Source: Mangifera indica (lineage: Eukaryota > Streptophyta > Magnoliopsida > Sapindales > Anacardiaceae). From it: a stretch of 64,000 nt of DNA. The stretch lies in the NCBI RefSeq assembly GCF_011075055.1, contig NC_058153.1:2170001-2234000 (forward strand). The letters are read 5' to 3'. A model generated the notes under the pieces. That model was not told where the DNA came from, searched no databases, and saw only the letters and a program-made list of their open reading frames with translations. Positions 42,006 through 55,232 of the stretch are shown piece by piece; within the stretch, counting starts at the first letter, position 1, and each line of letters opens with the position of its first letter. Both the position numbers and the translations under genes were made by a program.

Positions 42006-43081
42006 GATGATTTATGGCAAATCTCCCAGCTTTCAGCTTAATTTTCATCACAGAATAATTGATGGATTCTGATAACCATCCCATTTAGTCATGTCATGTT
42101 AAATTTCAGCTTCTTTATAGTAGGCCATTGTAGTAGGCCAATGAACTGTTTCTCCATAGAGAATTTTCCAATTTAACTTCCAGCCCCACCTCTTAAAGTG
42201 ATAAAGACATTTTTTATATTATTAGGTTTAGATCATAATATGATAAATTTGATTACTTTTATACCCTTATTAAAGTATTAAAATCATATTAATCGAATCG
42301 TATATTATATCATGTATTAAAAATATAATTTTACGTATCGTATATCGAGTATCATATTGTATTATATAATATAACTTTTAAGAGTTAAAATAATAAAAAA
42401 TATATAATAGATATGACATAACACTAAAAAATATCACAAATACTTATAAAAATTTAAAATTTCTCATATATATCTTTATTACATTATTATTTTTTCTAAA
42501 AAGTATATCAATCAATATCGATAATATGAATTGTACATATGATACATCTATTATAACGTATTAATTATGATACATTGATGATATGTATTATTTTATATAT
42601 ATATTATATCGTATTATAAAATATATATTATATATTATAGTATATAGATGATAATTATGATTAAAATGTCAAAAGAACCATGGATTTATTAAAGTGAATG
42701 TAAATTAGAAATTTACTCTAATTTTTAAATGAAAATAGTTAACTTAGCAGGGGTTTTAGATGGAATTCATGTAGCATCAACATAGAATCCCATTGTCTCG
42801 ACGATTAAGTTGAGATCCTCCTTCAATTAAAATTTTGATTCGAACTTGAATGGTTCAAAATAGAATCCAGCCATAATGATGGAGATAAGATATTGTACTG
42901 TGAATTGCCAATAGAGATGGAAATAAAGCAATTAAAGGGCCCCATGGGTTTTGTAGATTGAGTGACAGCAAATTGATCCTTAAATTTCCTCATTTGAAAT
43001 TGAAACCAGAAACGTTGACCTAATTAAATCACCTTTTTCATAAGCCCCGGTGTCATATTTCACTAAGTACAGAAGGTTGCA

Positions 43082-44569
<1,488 letters not shown>

Positions 44570-44721
44570 AGAGAAAGATAACAACTTATTTCTATTTATT
44601 TACCTTTAATTTAAAATCATCTGAGCAGATAATTTGTGTTTGTGTGTGTATTTTTATTGTTAATATGAACTCACCCCTGTATCAACCAAGGTACCAAATT
44701 TCTTTATAAGACAACAGAAAT

Positions 44722-46329
44722 GTGCTGCCAATTCCAATGAATCAAAGGATGGTTACGGAGAGTAGAGCCAAAGCCTTCGTTTCACTGGCACAAAAATGCA
44801 AAACCCTAAACCAGTTCAAGCAAATTCATGCCCACCTCCTCAAAACCTATCTATTCGAAAACTCCCTTGCCATCGGGCCTCTACTTTCTATATGTGCAAC
44901 CTCTAAAATCTCTTCTTTCTTCTCTTACGCTCAATTGATTTTCAATCAATGTAGTGAAAGAAACACATTTATGTACAATTCCATGATTAGAGGCTATATG
45001 CAGTCTAATTTACCAAAACTTTCCGTTTTGTGCTACTTAGATATGATAAATATTGGGCTTGAGGCTAACAACTATACTTTTACACCGCTGATTAAAGCAT
45101 GTACAATTCTTGGTCCTTCTTCGAAGATAACTGGTCGTTTTATACATGCCCATGTTGTTAAATTTGGATATAATTACGACCCTTTTGTTGTTAGCTCGTT
45201 GATTGAATTTTACTCGCTGGTTAATGAAATGGAAACTGCACGAGCATTGTTTGATAAAAGTGTTGAAAGAGATGTGGTTATGTGGACAGCGATGATCGAT
45301 GGATATGGCAAAATGGGAGATGTTCAGAATGCGAGAGCATTGTTCGATAAAATGCCTGAGAAAAATGCAATATCATGGAGTGCGATAATGGCAGCTTATT
45401 CCAGGATTAGTGACTTCAAAGAGGTGCTTTCTTTGTTTAGGCAAATGCAAGAAACAGGTGTGAAACCCAATGAATCGGGTCTTGTTAGCGTTCTTACAGC
45501 GTGTGCTCATCTTGGTGCGTTCACTCAAGGCTTGTGGGTTCACTCATATGCTAGACGAAACAACCTTGATAAGAATATGATCTTGGCCACTGCATTAGTT
45601 GATATGTATTCCAAATGCGGTCACCTGGAATCAGCTTTATCAGTGTTTGAGGGGATTTCTGGGAAAGATGCCGGAGCATGGAATGCCATGATTTCAGGCA
45701 TTGCAATGAATGGAGATGCAAGGAAATCACTTGAACTTTTTGATAGAATGGTCATAAGTGGAACACAGCCCACAGAGACAACGATTGTTTCAATCCTTAC
45801 AACATGTACGCATGCAAAAATGGTTAACAAGGGTCTTAAATTGTTTGAAGAAATGAGTAGTGTCTATGGGGTCGAACCCCAGCTGGAGCATTACGCATGT
45901 GTTGTTGATCTCTTGGCAAGAGCAGGTATGGTGGAGGAAGCAGAGAATTTCATTGAACAAAAAATGGGAGGGCTAAGAGGGGATGTGAATGTGTGGGGGG
46001 CACTACTGGCTGCATGTAGGATATATGGGAAAGTTGAAGTTGGTAACAGAGTTTGGAAAGAGCTTGCTGAAATGGGAATAGCTGATTGTGGCACTTCTGT
46101 ACTCTTATATAATATGTATAAAGAAGCTGGGTGCGATATGGAAGCAAACAAAGTTAGGAAACTGATATCAGAGGCTGGAATGAAGAAGAAACCCGGTTGC
46201 AGTGTAATAGAGGTGGATGGTGTGGTTGAAGAATTCCTTGCAGGCGATACTTGTCATCTACAGACATCAGAAATATACCGGACAGTTGATTCTTTTTCCA
46301 AAATGTCAAATTTTGAGGAAATACTGTGA
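44722..46329 (+). CDS. PLS-class pentatricopeptide repeat protein, E type
   Basis: An intronless frame of 535 aa starting 152 bases after the stop of reductase copy 3. It shows the N-terminal CKTLNQFKQIHAHLLKT common to E/DYW proteins and roughly nine to ten PPR, L and S repeats (e.g. NTFMYNSMIRGYMQ, DVVMWTAMIDGYGKMGD, NAISWSAIMAAYSR, DAGAWNAMISGIAMNGD). It ends in an E/E+ tail (KKKPGCSVIEVDGVVEEFLAGD), with no DYW deaminase domain. Proteins of this type bind organelle RNA and usually specify C-to-U editing sites, recruiting a deaminase in trans. The start at 44722 is the first ATG; 44737 is an alternative. The ortholog and the organelle are not certain. Confidence 0.9.
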   Translation: MLPIPMNQRMVTESRAKAFVSLAQKCKTLNQFKQIHAHLLKTYLFENSLAIGPLLSICATSKISSFFSYAQLIFNQCSERNTFMYNSMIRGYMQSNLPKLSVLCYLDMINIGLEANNYTFTPLIKACTILGPSSKITGRFIHAHVVKFGYNYDPFVVSSLIEFYSLVNEMETARALFDKSVERDVVMWTAMIDGYGKMGDVQNARALFDKMPEKNAISWSAIMAAYSRISDFKEVLSLFRQMQETGVKPNESGLVSVLTACAHLGAFTQGLWVHSYARRNNLDKNMILATALVDMYSKCGHLESALSVFEGISGKDAGAWNAMISGIAMNGDARKSLELFDRMVISGTQPTETTIVSILTTCTHAKMVNKGLKLFEEMSSVYGVEPQLEHYACVVDLLARAGMVEEAENFIEQKMGGLRGDVNVWGALLAACRIYGKVEVGNRVWKELAEMGIADCGTSVLLYNMYKEAGCDMEANKVRKLISEAGMKKKPGCSVIEVDGVVEEFLAGDTCHLQTSEIYRTVDSFSKMSNFEEIL

Positions 46330-46570
46330 AATGTGGCTATTTTCTATTTGAGGTAATACCTTTTTTCATTTATCTTTATTGTTAAATTATTTAAAAGATC
46401 TTTTTGGTGAAAAGAATCTAAATATTTCTAGTTTTAGTAGTCAGGGATGAAAATTGTCATGTTACATGAGCTCATTTGTCATTAATATTACAATAAGACA
46501 ATAAAAATCAGGCAATGATTCCAAGAGGACATTTCTATTTGGTTGTCATTTTAGGTGTTGTATTATCTGA

Positions 46571-46727
46571 AATAATAAAATTATGTATACATATTTTTAA
46601 ATACATTGATGATATATCATCATGTAATTAGGTGATTTTAAATTAAAAATAAGATAACATCTAATCATATGATTACACATTATCTGTATATTCAGTTATA
46701 TACTAAAAATGTGTAAACATAGTTTTG
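46571..46727. mobile_element. AT-rich short hairpin MITE
   Basis: AAAATTATGTATACATATTT pairs with the AAATGTGTAAACATAGTTTT end. The centre has GATATATCATCATGTAATTA and the inverse TAATCATATGATTACACATT. Confidence 0.55.
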
Positions 46728-46878
46728 CTCTCACAGGAAGGAGTTTCTTTTCCCCTTTAGTACCTACATGGTTATTATCTGTCTCATGATCAAATTAACA
46801 TTAATAACTGAAACAGAGGAGTGTTTATCTGCCATCAAGTACTGGGAGAGTGAGGGTCGCTTCACTGGAATTCTGGTG

Positions 46879-47910
46879 TCATATGCAGTGGTTTTCATGA
46901 AAATCTTCAGCTGACAGTAGACCAGTGATGAGGCGTTTTAGCCTTTCAGCACCAGGTCCAGGCGTAAGTTTACTGGTGTTTGTCATGACATGATATGGAG
47001 CGCTCAAGTTTGAGTTTCTTTCCTTACTGAACCATTCTTCAGGCGCATATCCATCAGCATTGCAGCCTAGCAACTCAGAATCGATCTTGTCAAGAACCGG
47101 TTAATTCCTCCAAAATTTTCTTGCAAAGGGAGCATTGCTCTTGACTATCCTATGATAATCATCAGTAGTGAGAATATGTGGGAGTTGTTTTGGAGGATTG
47201 CCTCAAGATATGAAATGGAGGTCATGGTTTACAATAGTATTTCGGAACTCTTCAGCATTACAGATAACTGTATGAAAATACCCTTCGGGCGAAGATAGAA
47301 AGTTGGTGTAATGCATAAGGACTATCCTTGGGAGATTGTCCCGCCCCCACAAACAGAATTCCATGAATGGACGAGAGAGCCTCATCCAAGCAGAACCTGA
47401 AGAAATCATCAAGAAACAAGTTGCATGTCAGGATTTTCTGATAGATCAGTAAAAACTTGATCTGTTTATCATGTCTGAATGTTCTAGGTTAAACAAAACT
47501 TGAAATCTGTTTTTGCCATGTATCACATGCAGTAATCCATGAGGGGAAATTTTCAAAATACATCGGAACCTTTCTCGAAAATTATCAGCACAAGAATGTA
47601 AATCCTCACCTGTAAATAGCCTATATGCATTTGAAGCACTCCTTTTCAGTGTGACCCAGAAGACACACTGTACAGCCCCAGATCAATTGTAACAGGCTTG
47701 GCTCTCTGATACCTGTAAAGAGAACATATATTTCTTATGCGTAAGTTTACAAAGCATTATATTTTCTACATAATCACCTTATCATTTCCCAAACACACAC
47801 AAAAACAGAACAGTAGAGAGAAAGAATTATGTACACACTCCTTCAACCAATGTGACTGGGATGCTCAACGAAATTAAGGTTTCGTGGAATAGTCATGTAT
47901 GGAGCAAATC
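46879..47910 (-). pseudogene. GT14 (core-2/I-branching-like) glycosyltransferase pseudogene
   Basis: Blocks of the plant GT14 family appear in order on the minus strand: IPRNLNFVEHPSHIGW (about 47905-47850), AKPVTIDLGLYS then VFWVT in another frame (about 47710-47610), GSAWMRLSRPFMEFCLWG with NLPR and YTNFLSSPEGYFHTVICNAEEFRNT (47396-47206), NPPKQLP, SNAPFARKF, LDKIDSELLG, and KLTPGPGAERLKRLITGLL (to 46879). Splice borders at 47610/47396 remain. The gene is broken by a frameshift near LYS/VFWVT, a TGA in place of Trp at 47203-47205 and a TAA near 47100. Upstream exons are missing. Living relatives are Golgi beta-glucuronosyltransferases acting on arabinogalactan. Confidence 0.75.
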
Positions 47911-48563
47911 TGTAGAAGAAAAAGGAAACAAACTGTATAATGGTGGACATGGTTAGGTGGGCGGCACTTTTTGTTGTTGGACATGCACATCGGTCATTTC
48001 CGTTCAGTAACCTCATTATAGAGTATGTGTAAACATCCAAAACTTGTCCTGACGGAACGGGGATTAGAGGATTCGGTTCCTTTCCATCTCGTTGCAGTCC
48101 TGAGAGGAATCCTCCGCCTAGTCTTTATTTCTTTTTAGAATAATATTATGGGTATTCATTTTTTTGATATATAAATAAATATACATATGATATATTATTA
48201 TGTGAATAAATGTTATTTTATTCTTAATTCAAAATTATTTAATTATTTAAATATTTTATGATTTTATTGTTTTTTTAATGTAAATATTCAACAACTTTTG
48301 AATTATACTAAATATATTATATTAATAATAAAAGTTAATTAATGAGAGTAAGGTGATGACTTACCTTAACTCATGGCTTCAGCCCAACTATAACTGCTAA
48401 ACAGTTGAAGCCTCCCTTTCCCATTTATAAATATTCATTCTCACGCGTGCCTTTGTTTTCTATACAGACACCATTTCTCACTCACACAACTATAAAAACC
48501 AACCAAAAACTTGTCAACCCAACTATCCCTACGCACTGCCTACCCAGCTCCAATATCTCATCA
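47911..48563. other. promoter region of the translocator gene
   Basis: No gene is seen. The stretch 48145-48260 is a degraded AT-rich MITE half. Bases 48405-48563 are open in frame with the gene that follows but read as 5' leader. Confidence 0.4.
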
Positions 48564-49616
48564 ATGGCGAACAGTGGCGAACCCTCAACAACCTCCTCCT
48601 CCACATTCTCCCATGGCGTTCTCAAAAAAGTCATCCTCCTCTATGCATATGTGGCCTTCTGGATTTTCCTCTCCTTCACTGTCATTGTTTACAACAAGTA
48701 CATTCTCGACCACAAAATGTATAACTGGCCTTTTCCTATATCTTTAACTCTCATTCACATGGCTTTCTGTTCTATTTTAGCTTGTCTGCTTGTTCGAGCC
48801 CTCAAATGTGTTGGCGTCGACTCCCTCCCCATGACTCGCCGACTCTATATGGAGTCAGTTGTCCCCATTGGAGCTCTCTGTTCCCTCTCCCTATGGCTCT
48901 CCAACTCTGCCTACATTTATCTATCCGTTTCCTTCATCCAAATGTTGAAAGCTCTGATGCCCGTCGCTGTTTACTCCATTGGCGTGCTCTTCAAGAAGGA
49001 GAATTTCAAGACTAATGTTATGGTTAATATGCTCTCCATATCATTCGGAGTGGCCATTGCTGCTTATGGGGAGGCTAAGTTCGATATTTCGGGTGTGTTT
49101 CTACAGTTAGGAGCAGTTTCTGTTGAAGCTACAAGATTGGTTTTGATTCAGATTTTGCTTACCTCTAAGGGCATCAGTTTAAACCCAATTACTTCACTTT
49201 ACTACGTTGCACCTTGCTGCTTTATCTTTTTATTAATACCCTGGATGTTCATGGAGTTGCCACTCTTGAGAGAGACGTCAACTTTTCATTTCGACTTTCT
49301 GATATTTGGGACGAATTCTTTTTGTGCATTTGCCTTGAATTTGGCCGTGTTCTTGTTGGTGGATAAGACGTCGGCATTAACCATGAATGTTGCGGGTGTT
49401 GTTAAGGACTGGTTGTTGATTGCATTCTCTTGGTCTGTAATCAAAGATAAAGTAACACTTGTGAATTTGTTCGGTTATGGACTTGCATTTCTAGGGGTAG
49501 CTTATTATAATCATAGCAAACTGGCCGCCCTCAAGGAGGCTGAGGCGCAGAGAAGAGCTCGAGCAGCCGATGAGGAGGCCGCCGGATTTTTGAACCAACA
49601 AAACGAAGAGAACTAA
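48564..49616 (+). CDS. sugar-phosphate/nucleotide-sugar translocator-like protein (TPT/NST family)
   Basis: An intronless frame of 350 aa from the ATG at 48564 (MANSGEP). An upstream in-frame ATG at 48405 would add 53 residues, but family members begin near here. About ten membrane helices are predictable. Typical blocks are [67 protein letters not shown] with [64 protein letters not shown] and [11 protein letters not shown]. The C-terminal tail is charged ([14 protein letters not shown]). The closest type I know is the At5g25400/At5g11230/At4g32390 clade, Golgi or ER antiporters with substrate not established. In Arabidopsis At5g25400 sits beside SHN3. Confidence 0.92.
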   Translation: MANSGEPSTTSSSTFSHGVLKKVILLYAYVAFWIFLSFTVIVYNKYILDHKMYNWPFPISLTLIHMAFCSILACLLVRALKCVGVDSLPMTRRLYMESVVPIGALCSLSLWLSNSAYIYLSVSFIQMLKALMPVAVYSIGVLFKKENFKTNVMVNMLSISFGVAIAAYGEAKFDISGVFLQLGAVSVEATRLVLIQILLTSKGISLNPITSLYYVAPCCFIFLLIPWMFMELPLLRETSTFHFDFLIFGTNSFCAFALNLAVFLLVDKTSALTMNVAGVVKDWLLIAFSWSVIKDKVTLVNLFGYGLAFLGVAYYNHSKLAALKEAEAQRRARAADEEAAGFLNQQNEEN

Positions 49617-50140
49617 GCTAATTGATAACAGTTAACTTAGTATTGCAAGCTATATTTATTTATTTATATAATTTTATGAGTACTTGATAAAGAGAGAAAG
49701 ATTTAACCATATTATCCATTGATTTTCTTTTGGGCTTAGTGGTAGAATTAATCTTTAAACTGTTTGCTTGTCTCTTAATATTGCAACCAACCAAATTAGA
49801 GAAATGAAAGAAAAAGACTGATTAGATACAACTGAACTTCTCTGGGAAGGGCATCAACATCAACTCCTCAATCTTTGCTGTGTTTTCACCGTGATTGGGC
49901 TTATATTTTGTGCCACATTCAATAAGAAATCCCAACTTTAGGAGGCTTGACACCATGTTAATCCGATCTAATCCTGTTCAACTCATTTTAATTTCAAAAT
50001 TGGTTTTTAAGTTAACTAAGACTGTTTTAATCGGTAGATTTCAATTCAACCGGTTGAACTAGCATATTAACATGGTAACAACCCATAGAAATAATCTAGT
50101 TCGTCATCATTAATCCTAAAAGCTATACGATTTTTAATAG
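49617..50140. other. intergenic
   Basis: No gene is seen. The stretch 49.93-50.09 kb has AACCGG/CCGGTT-type sequence of a degenerate repeat, and the first bases are probably 3' UTR. Confidence 0.4.
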
Positions 50141-50297
50141 AGCAACATTATATAACACATTTTTGATACACAATTCGAATATACAGATAATGTGTTGTTA
50201 TGTGAGTAATGTTACTTTATTTTTAATTCAAAATCATTCAATCATATAATAACATATTATCTATAAATTCAAAATATATACATATAGTTTTGTTGTT
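50141..50297. mobile_element. AT-rich short hairpin MITE
   Basis: The left arm (ATTTTTGATACACAATTCGA ATATACAGATAATGTGTTGT) pairs with the right (AATAACATATTATCTATAAA TTCAAAATATATACATATAG). A second partial copy lies at about 50.47-50.53 kb. Confidence 0.55.
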
Positions 50298-50602
50298 TTT
50301 AATATTATAACTAAAATAGACTCCTATATAAACCAAGAGAGATTGTTGTGACTTTTGAGGAAGAGGTCGGTGCCAATTGATTTCGTTCCTTTAGGCGATT
50401 GAGTTATGAAAAATTCTAGCTTCCCCAAATAAATAAATGCATTCCAGAGTTATGATTTGGATTACCTAATTATTTAATAACGTATTATCTGTATATTCAA
50501 TTGTATACTCAAAGTTTGTAGACGTAGATTTATTGAAAGCTAGATTAACATTGAAGAGTAAACATAGCAAGGAAACCACTCTGATATCCGAGTCAAATTA
50601 AC

Positions 50603-53600
50603 CTAGCACATGTTCTCCGCAGAGGAATCATTACCAATACTAACTATCTGCAAAGCTTTAGGTTTCTTCCGCTTGTACCAGAGGGCACAGATAATATAAA
50701 CAGGAAGGTTTATGAAACTTAGAATGGCTAGAAGACCATAGAAGCAATCAAGCCTTCCGTCGTTTATATTGTCGGCTAACCATCCTTGTCCTCCATTGCT
50801 CTCGGCCATCTTCTTCACAACCGACACCAAGAAGCTGCTAACAAAGAAACCAAGCGATAAAGTTGTGAGGCAGAGACCAGTGCTCATGGTCTTCATTCCT
50901 TTGGGTGATTGTGTTATAAAGAAATCAAGTTGACCCGTGTATAAAAACGCCTCACCAGAACCCACCAAAAAGAATTGTGGGATCAGTAAAAAAACGCTGA
51001 TGGGTAGGGTTCCGGTGGTTCGGCCGACGGAGCTGGCCACTGATAGCCGTTTCTTCTCAGCTAGTGCTGCAGCGACCATACCGGTGGTTGATAGTACTAG
51101 TCCTATTGCCATTCTCTGAAGGTTGGTGAAGCCTTTTGCAGACATGGATGAACTGAATGTCATTTTTCTTCACACTTTATATTGAAAATATTATAGGAAT
51201 TATATAATGCCAAAATGACACTGTCCTACCCAAGTTACTATGAAATGTCGTATTTTCATCTTTTAAGTTAAAAATATTAATTTTTAATTTATGTGTTAAA
51301 ATTAATTATTAATTTTAATAATTAAAAGATATTTATATCATTTTATTTAGACATTATAATATAAAGCGTAAATATGGAAATAAGTGTAATTTTTCAAAGC
51401 ATTTTAGAGACAAATGAATATTTCTCTTATCTTATTTTACAAATTATCATATTCATCCAATATATTTTAATAATATACTTATACTCCTAATAGTTTTAAT
51501 ATGATATTTACGTCCCTTATTTGTTGAATTTTATTCATTTCTCTATTGGTGTAATTGTAATTTTTAAATCTAATGAAAAACATATTGAAATTTAAATTTT
51601 TTTTAAAACATTCCAATCTTTTTGGAATTTTTAAAAACCCTTAAAAATATTTTTGGTCACCCATAAATTTAAAAAAATTACAATTTACCTCAAACATATG
51701 ATTATAAATCATTGATATTCATATCTATATTTATACAAATAACATTTTTATTTTTAATTGAAATTAATATAAATTAGGGTTATAAAAATTATTTAATAAA
51801 CATTTAGGGTACAAAGTTATTTATACTAGAGAATTTTTTTTGTATTTTCAATATTTTTATAAAAAATTTAATAGATTTATTTTGCAAATATAACAGAGGG
51901 GTGAGAATTGATTTTTTCAAACCTAAAGGATAAAAATGGTAATTTATCAAACCTTGGGTGGACAATGAATTTGGCCAGTCATGCAATTGTATATACCTGG
52001 CTTCCGCTTCCATTTCTTCCAGAGAGGTATAATGAGACGGTCATAAATTGCCAGAGTAACTAAAATAGCTGAAACAAAGAACACAGTAAGAGAGCCAGGT
52101 GGGATTTGAAATTTTCCAAATGATCTTTCCATGGTGGTTGCTTGCTCAACTGAGAAGGTGATCATCTGCGCAAAAATGGTCCAGAAAGTAATGGTTGTGG
52201 CCCATATTGGCAGGACTCTAATCACCATTTTAACTTCCTCCACCCTTGTGACCGGGCATAGCTTCCATGGATTTGGGGATGAATTAGTCTCAAAATCTCC
52301 TTCAGCAACAATTGCAGCCTTGTCCAAGAAACTATACATAATAGAACCGATAAAGTACGAATGAAGCAAGGAAAGATACGTCATATATAGTCGAGTAATT
52401 TGTATTTTCCCACCCAAGGTAATGTCATGTAATAGTTTTAAAATATATTGGTGTTTAAAAAATTTTAAGAGATTAATTTGTGAGTTTTTAAAGATTAAAG
52501 ATCATGCTTAAAATATTTGGGTTTGAAAAAGAATTGCTTTTTTCAATTAATAAATAGTAAAATTACTATTTTACCCTTACACCCAAAGTTTGATTTTGGG
52601 TGAAAAAATATTATATACTCTATATGGTTTTTGTAATACTATAAATATTATTATAATTACGATAATTACAATCTAATGATTGATAGACTTACTGGAATTG
52701 ATCCGTGTGAGGAATTCTTGATGCCTCAGGAGTATCCTCATGCAGCATGCTAGCATTGCAAGGAAGTTTCATCTTCCTCTTCTGTATAGCAGCTACAATA
52801 ACTTGGAAAATATGAACTATAGGGCTTCCTGAACTTTTCTTGTATCGATATCTTTTAGTCCCAGAAAAGAATATTAAGATGGCTGTAAACATGGAGACCG
52901 AACAAACTCCATAACCCAAGCTTCGACTCATTTCGTCTTGTACATAGACAAGCACGGTAACAGCAGTCAAAGTGCCTAAGCTTATGAAGAAGAAGAATCG
53001 ACTGAAAAAATAAGCCATTTGGGTTTTCTCTTTCTCATCTTTCTCATCAAATTGATCAGTTCCAAATCCTGAAACACTTGATTTTAAGCCACCAGTTCCT
53101 AGTGCAATTAAATATAAAGCCATGTATAAAATACCCATTTGAAATCCATTGGCTGGTTCGCATGGGGAGGTGGCAGATGCATCGCAAGGATGTGGATGCA
53201 GCTGTGGTAGTTTTGTTACAATTGCTAGCATGCCAGTGCCCTAAAGCATAAGTCATCACAATAAAAATTAAAAACCGAAAAAGGATTACTCGTTGTCTTT
53301 AGGCAAAAAGAAACAAAAATGTGATGGCAATTCAGCCAAGGAACCGATCTTCGGTCCGCCCCTTGTCTTTATCGCGGAAGGCATTCCACAATAAAGACAA
53401 GGACTGAGACTGTTATAATCCTTCGAGTTAGAGACAATGCTGGGATTGGGATAAAAGTATCCATGACCCATCCTCTCTCCCATCCCCTCCCTTCCCTGGT
53501 TCATCACATCTTTTTACATATTTTTTAAACTCTTGCTTTTAAAATATTTGAATTACTAGAAATATACTTTAATACTTAATAAATATTTTATTAATTTTTT

Positions 53601-55232
53601 AGCAGAATTTGAGTGTGAGAAGTTTTTCCTACTGAGATGGGGAGAGGATGGGGATTCCTATCATCCCCGCATCATGGATGGATAAGACGGGGACGGTGAT
53701 AGGTTTCCCTGCAGAGTGGGGATTAAGATATTTGATCTGTGCCCAACTAGTTGCTTTCTCAACCGGCGGGTTGCCTTCTAAAAATGGTCGTTGAAAAACA
53801 GGTTAATTTTACCAGTGTCTGGACGGAGGCAAATATAGCAATAGTTTTGTATCTTCCAAGGAAAGAATCGGCGAGAAAGCCCCCAAGCAAACACAGAAGA
53901 AAGGATGTGCCCAGGAAATCTGTCACAATGTTGGCCGAAGTTGAACTCGCAAGATGCATCGTCCCCACCAAATATGTCACCAGGTTCACTGCGATTCCCA
54001 TGGTTGAAAGCCTCTCGCACAATTCTATCACTGTAAAATTAGTGTTCGAATTAGCTTCAGTCACATACATATCCCACCATTAGATAAGTGCTTTTTGATC
54101 TCTGCATTAAAGAAATATTAAGATTCTTTCGCCTGTTTAACTTTTTTTATGTCCCATCTGGGAAATGATAGAGAAAGTGAGGCGTACGTTGTCTTATACA
54201 AGTAGGGCTAAATATATATATATATATCAACGAGTGAAAAAGATTAATATTGGTGTGAGATTTGATAATATCGACTTAATTGAAGTGCCAGATGGTCATA
54301 GAGTATATACTGTATATATCCCAGCGAGTGCAAACAGAAAATGGCATGAATGTTATCAACATTACAAGCTTAACCGGACTAGATTTTCGACGTTTGACTC
54401 CATTCAATTTGTCGACTTCCTTCAATCTACCCCAACTTCACCAGAAGTAATAAGAAGTGAATCAGAATGGGATGATGAACTTCATAGCACGAAGACGGAA
54501 TCGTCAAAACATTTTTTTTTTAATAAAACATAGGAAACAGAAAGCGGAGAAACGTATAAACATAATATAAGTTTTTTTTTTTTAAATGTTAAAATTTATA
54601 AAAATACCACAATATGTATTTCTTAAAAAGAATACAACTTTTTAATAATAATAAGGCGTGTATTCAATCAATTTGGTTTATTGACTGATAACCAAATAAA
54701 TAATGTATATCAAATTAAATAAAATCAATATTTTTAGTGTTTATTGACAATTGGAAACAACATAGATGAAGAGAAGATAAGTTTTAACATAATGGAGTGG
54801 ATAAGCTTTATATGTAGAAGAGGAAATGAGACGAAATCAGAGTTAGGGTTTGAAATTGTGAAGGAGAATGAAATATAAAATGGATTTTTAAGTGAATAAG
54901 AAAATAAAGAAAATAAACACATTTTGCAATTTTTTATATTTTTGAAATACCCTAATTTCGGGACGTTTCAGAAATGGAAATATTTCTGAAATGTAGAAAC
55001 ACACCCCATGGTGCCTTTCCGTGCTTCATGGAGTAGAATCATGAAGGATAAATGCAGAAGTAAGAATTTGGATGGAAGCAGGAATGCATCATAAGCAGTA
55101 GAATGAAGAAAACAAACCAAGGATAAGTGCGGCGGGAACCCATCCACCGGTTTTAGATCTGTCAGCAGGAAAGCCCTTGCAGTCGACGGCGTCTGCAACT
55201 GTCCAACTCATCTTACCCTCCTGGAAAGGCAT
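50603..55232 (-). CDS. NPF6.2: NRT1/PTR family nitrate transporter NPF6.2 (NRT1.4)
   Basis: Five exons (55232-55118, 54030-53813, 53240-52693, 52331-51997, 51132-50603) join in frame to give 581 aa, normal for the family, with twelve membrane helices expected. The proton-coupling ExxER motif is IELCERLS (E41, E44, R45), and Thr101 in LGRYKTIAIF matches the phospho-switch threonine of NRT1.1. The histidine that binds nitrate in NRT1.1 (His356) is replaced by Phe in FWTIFAQMITFSVEQ, as in low-affinity relatives. Also present: SGFGTDQFDEKD, RYRYKKS, HTDQF, DKAAIVAEGDF, KGMKTMSTGL and GWLADNIN. NPF6.2 in Arabidopsis is a low-affinity plasma-membrane carrier in petioles and leaf veins. Introns 3 and 4 hold hairpin elements. 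Its Arabidopsis neighbour At2g26700 (PID2) is also its neighbour here. Confidence 0.93.
51208..51976. mobile_element. GGCCAAAA-family hairpin MITE in NPF6.2 intron 4
   Basis: Left end TGCCAAAATGACACTGTCCT then ACCCAAG; right end AAACCTTGGGTGGACAATGA then ATTTGGCC. It fills most of the 864-bp intron and ends 20 bases from the 5' splice site of exon 4. No clear target duplication remains. Confidence 0.65.
52395..52612. mobile_element. short GGCCAAAA-family derivative in NPF6.2 intron 3
   Basis: TATTTTCCCACCCAAGG near 52402 is matched in inverse by CCCAAAGTTTGATTTTGGGTG near 52585. The outermost bases are eroded. At about 200 bp it is a deletion derivative. Confidence 0.45.
54165..54533 (+). 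other. 122-codon open frame inside NPF6.2 intron 1, opposite strand
   Basis: The frame contains KINIGVRFDNIDLIEVPDGH, VYTVYIPASANRKWHECYQH and TRFSTFDSIQFVDFLQSTP. Residue composition is balanced, with Trp, Cys and His, unlike chance AT-rich frames nearby. I do not recognise it. It could be a remnant of an inserted gene fragment or a chance frame; no splice or promoter evidence was found. Confidence 0.25.

Noticed and set aside
48405..48563. N-terminal 53-residue extension of the translocator
   Set aside because: Family members start near MANSG; the extension has no membrane or targeting logic and looks like translated 5' leader.
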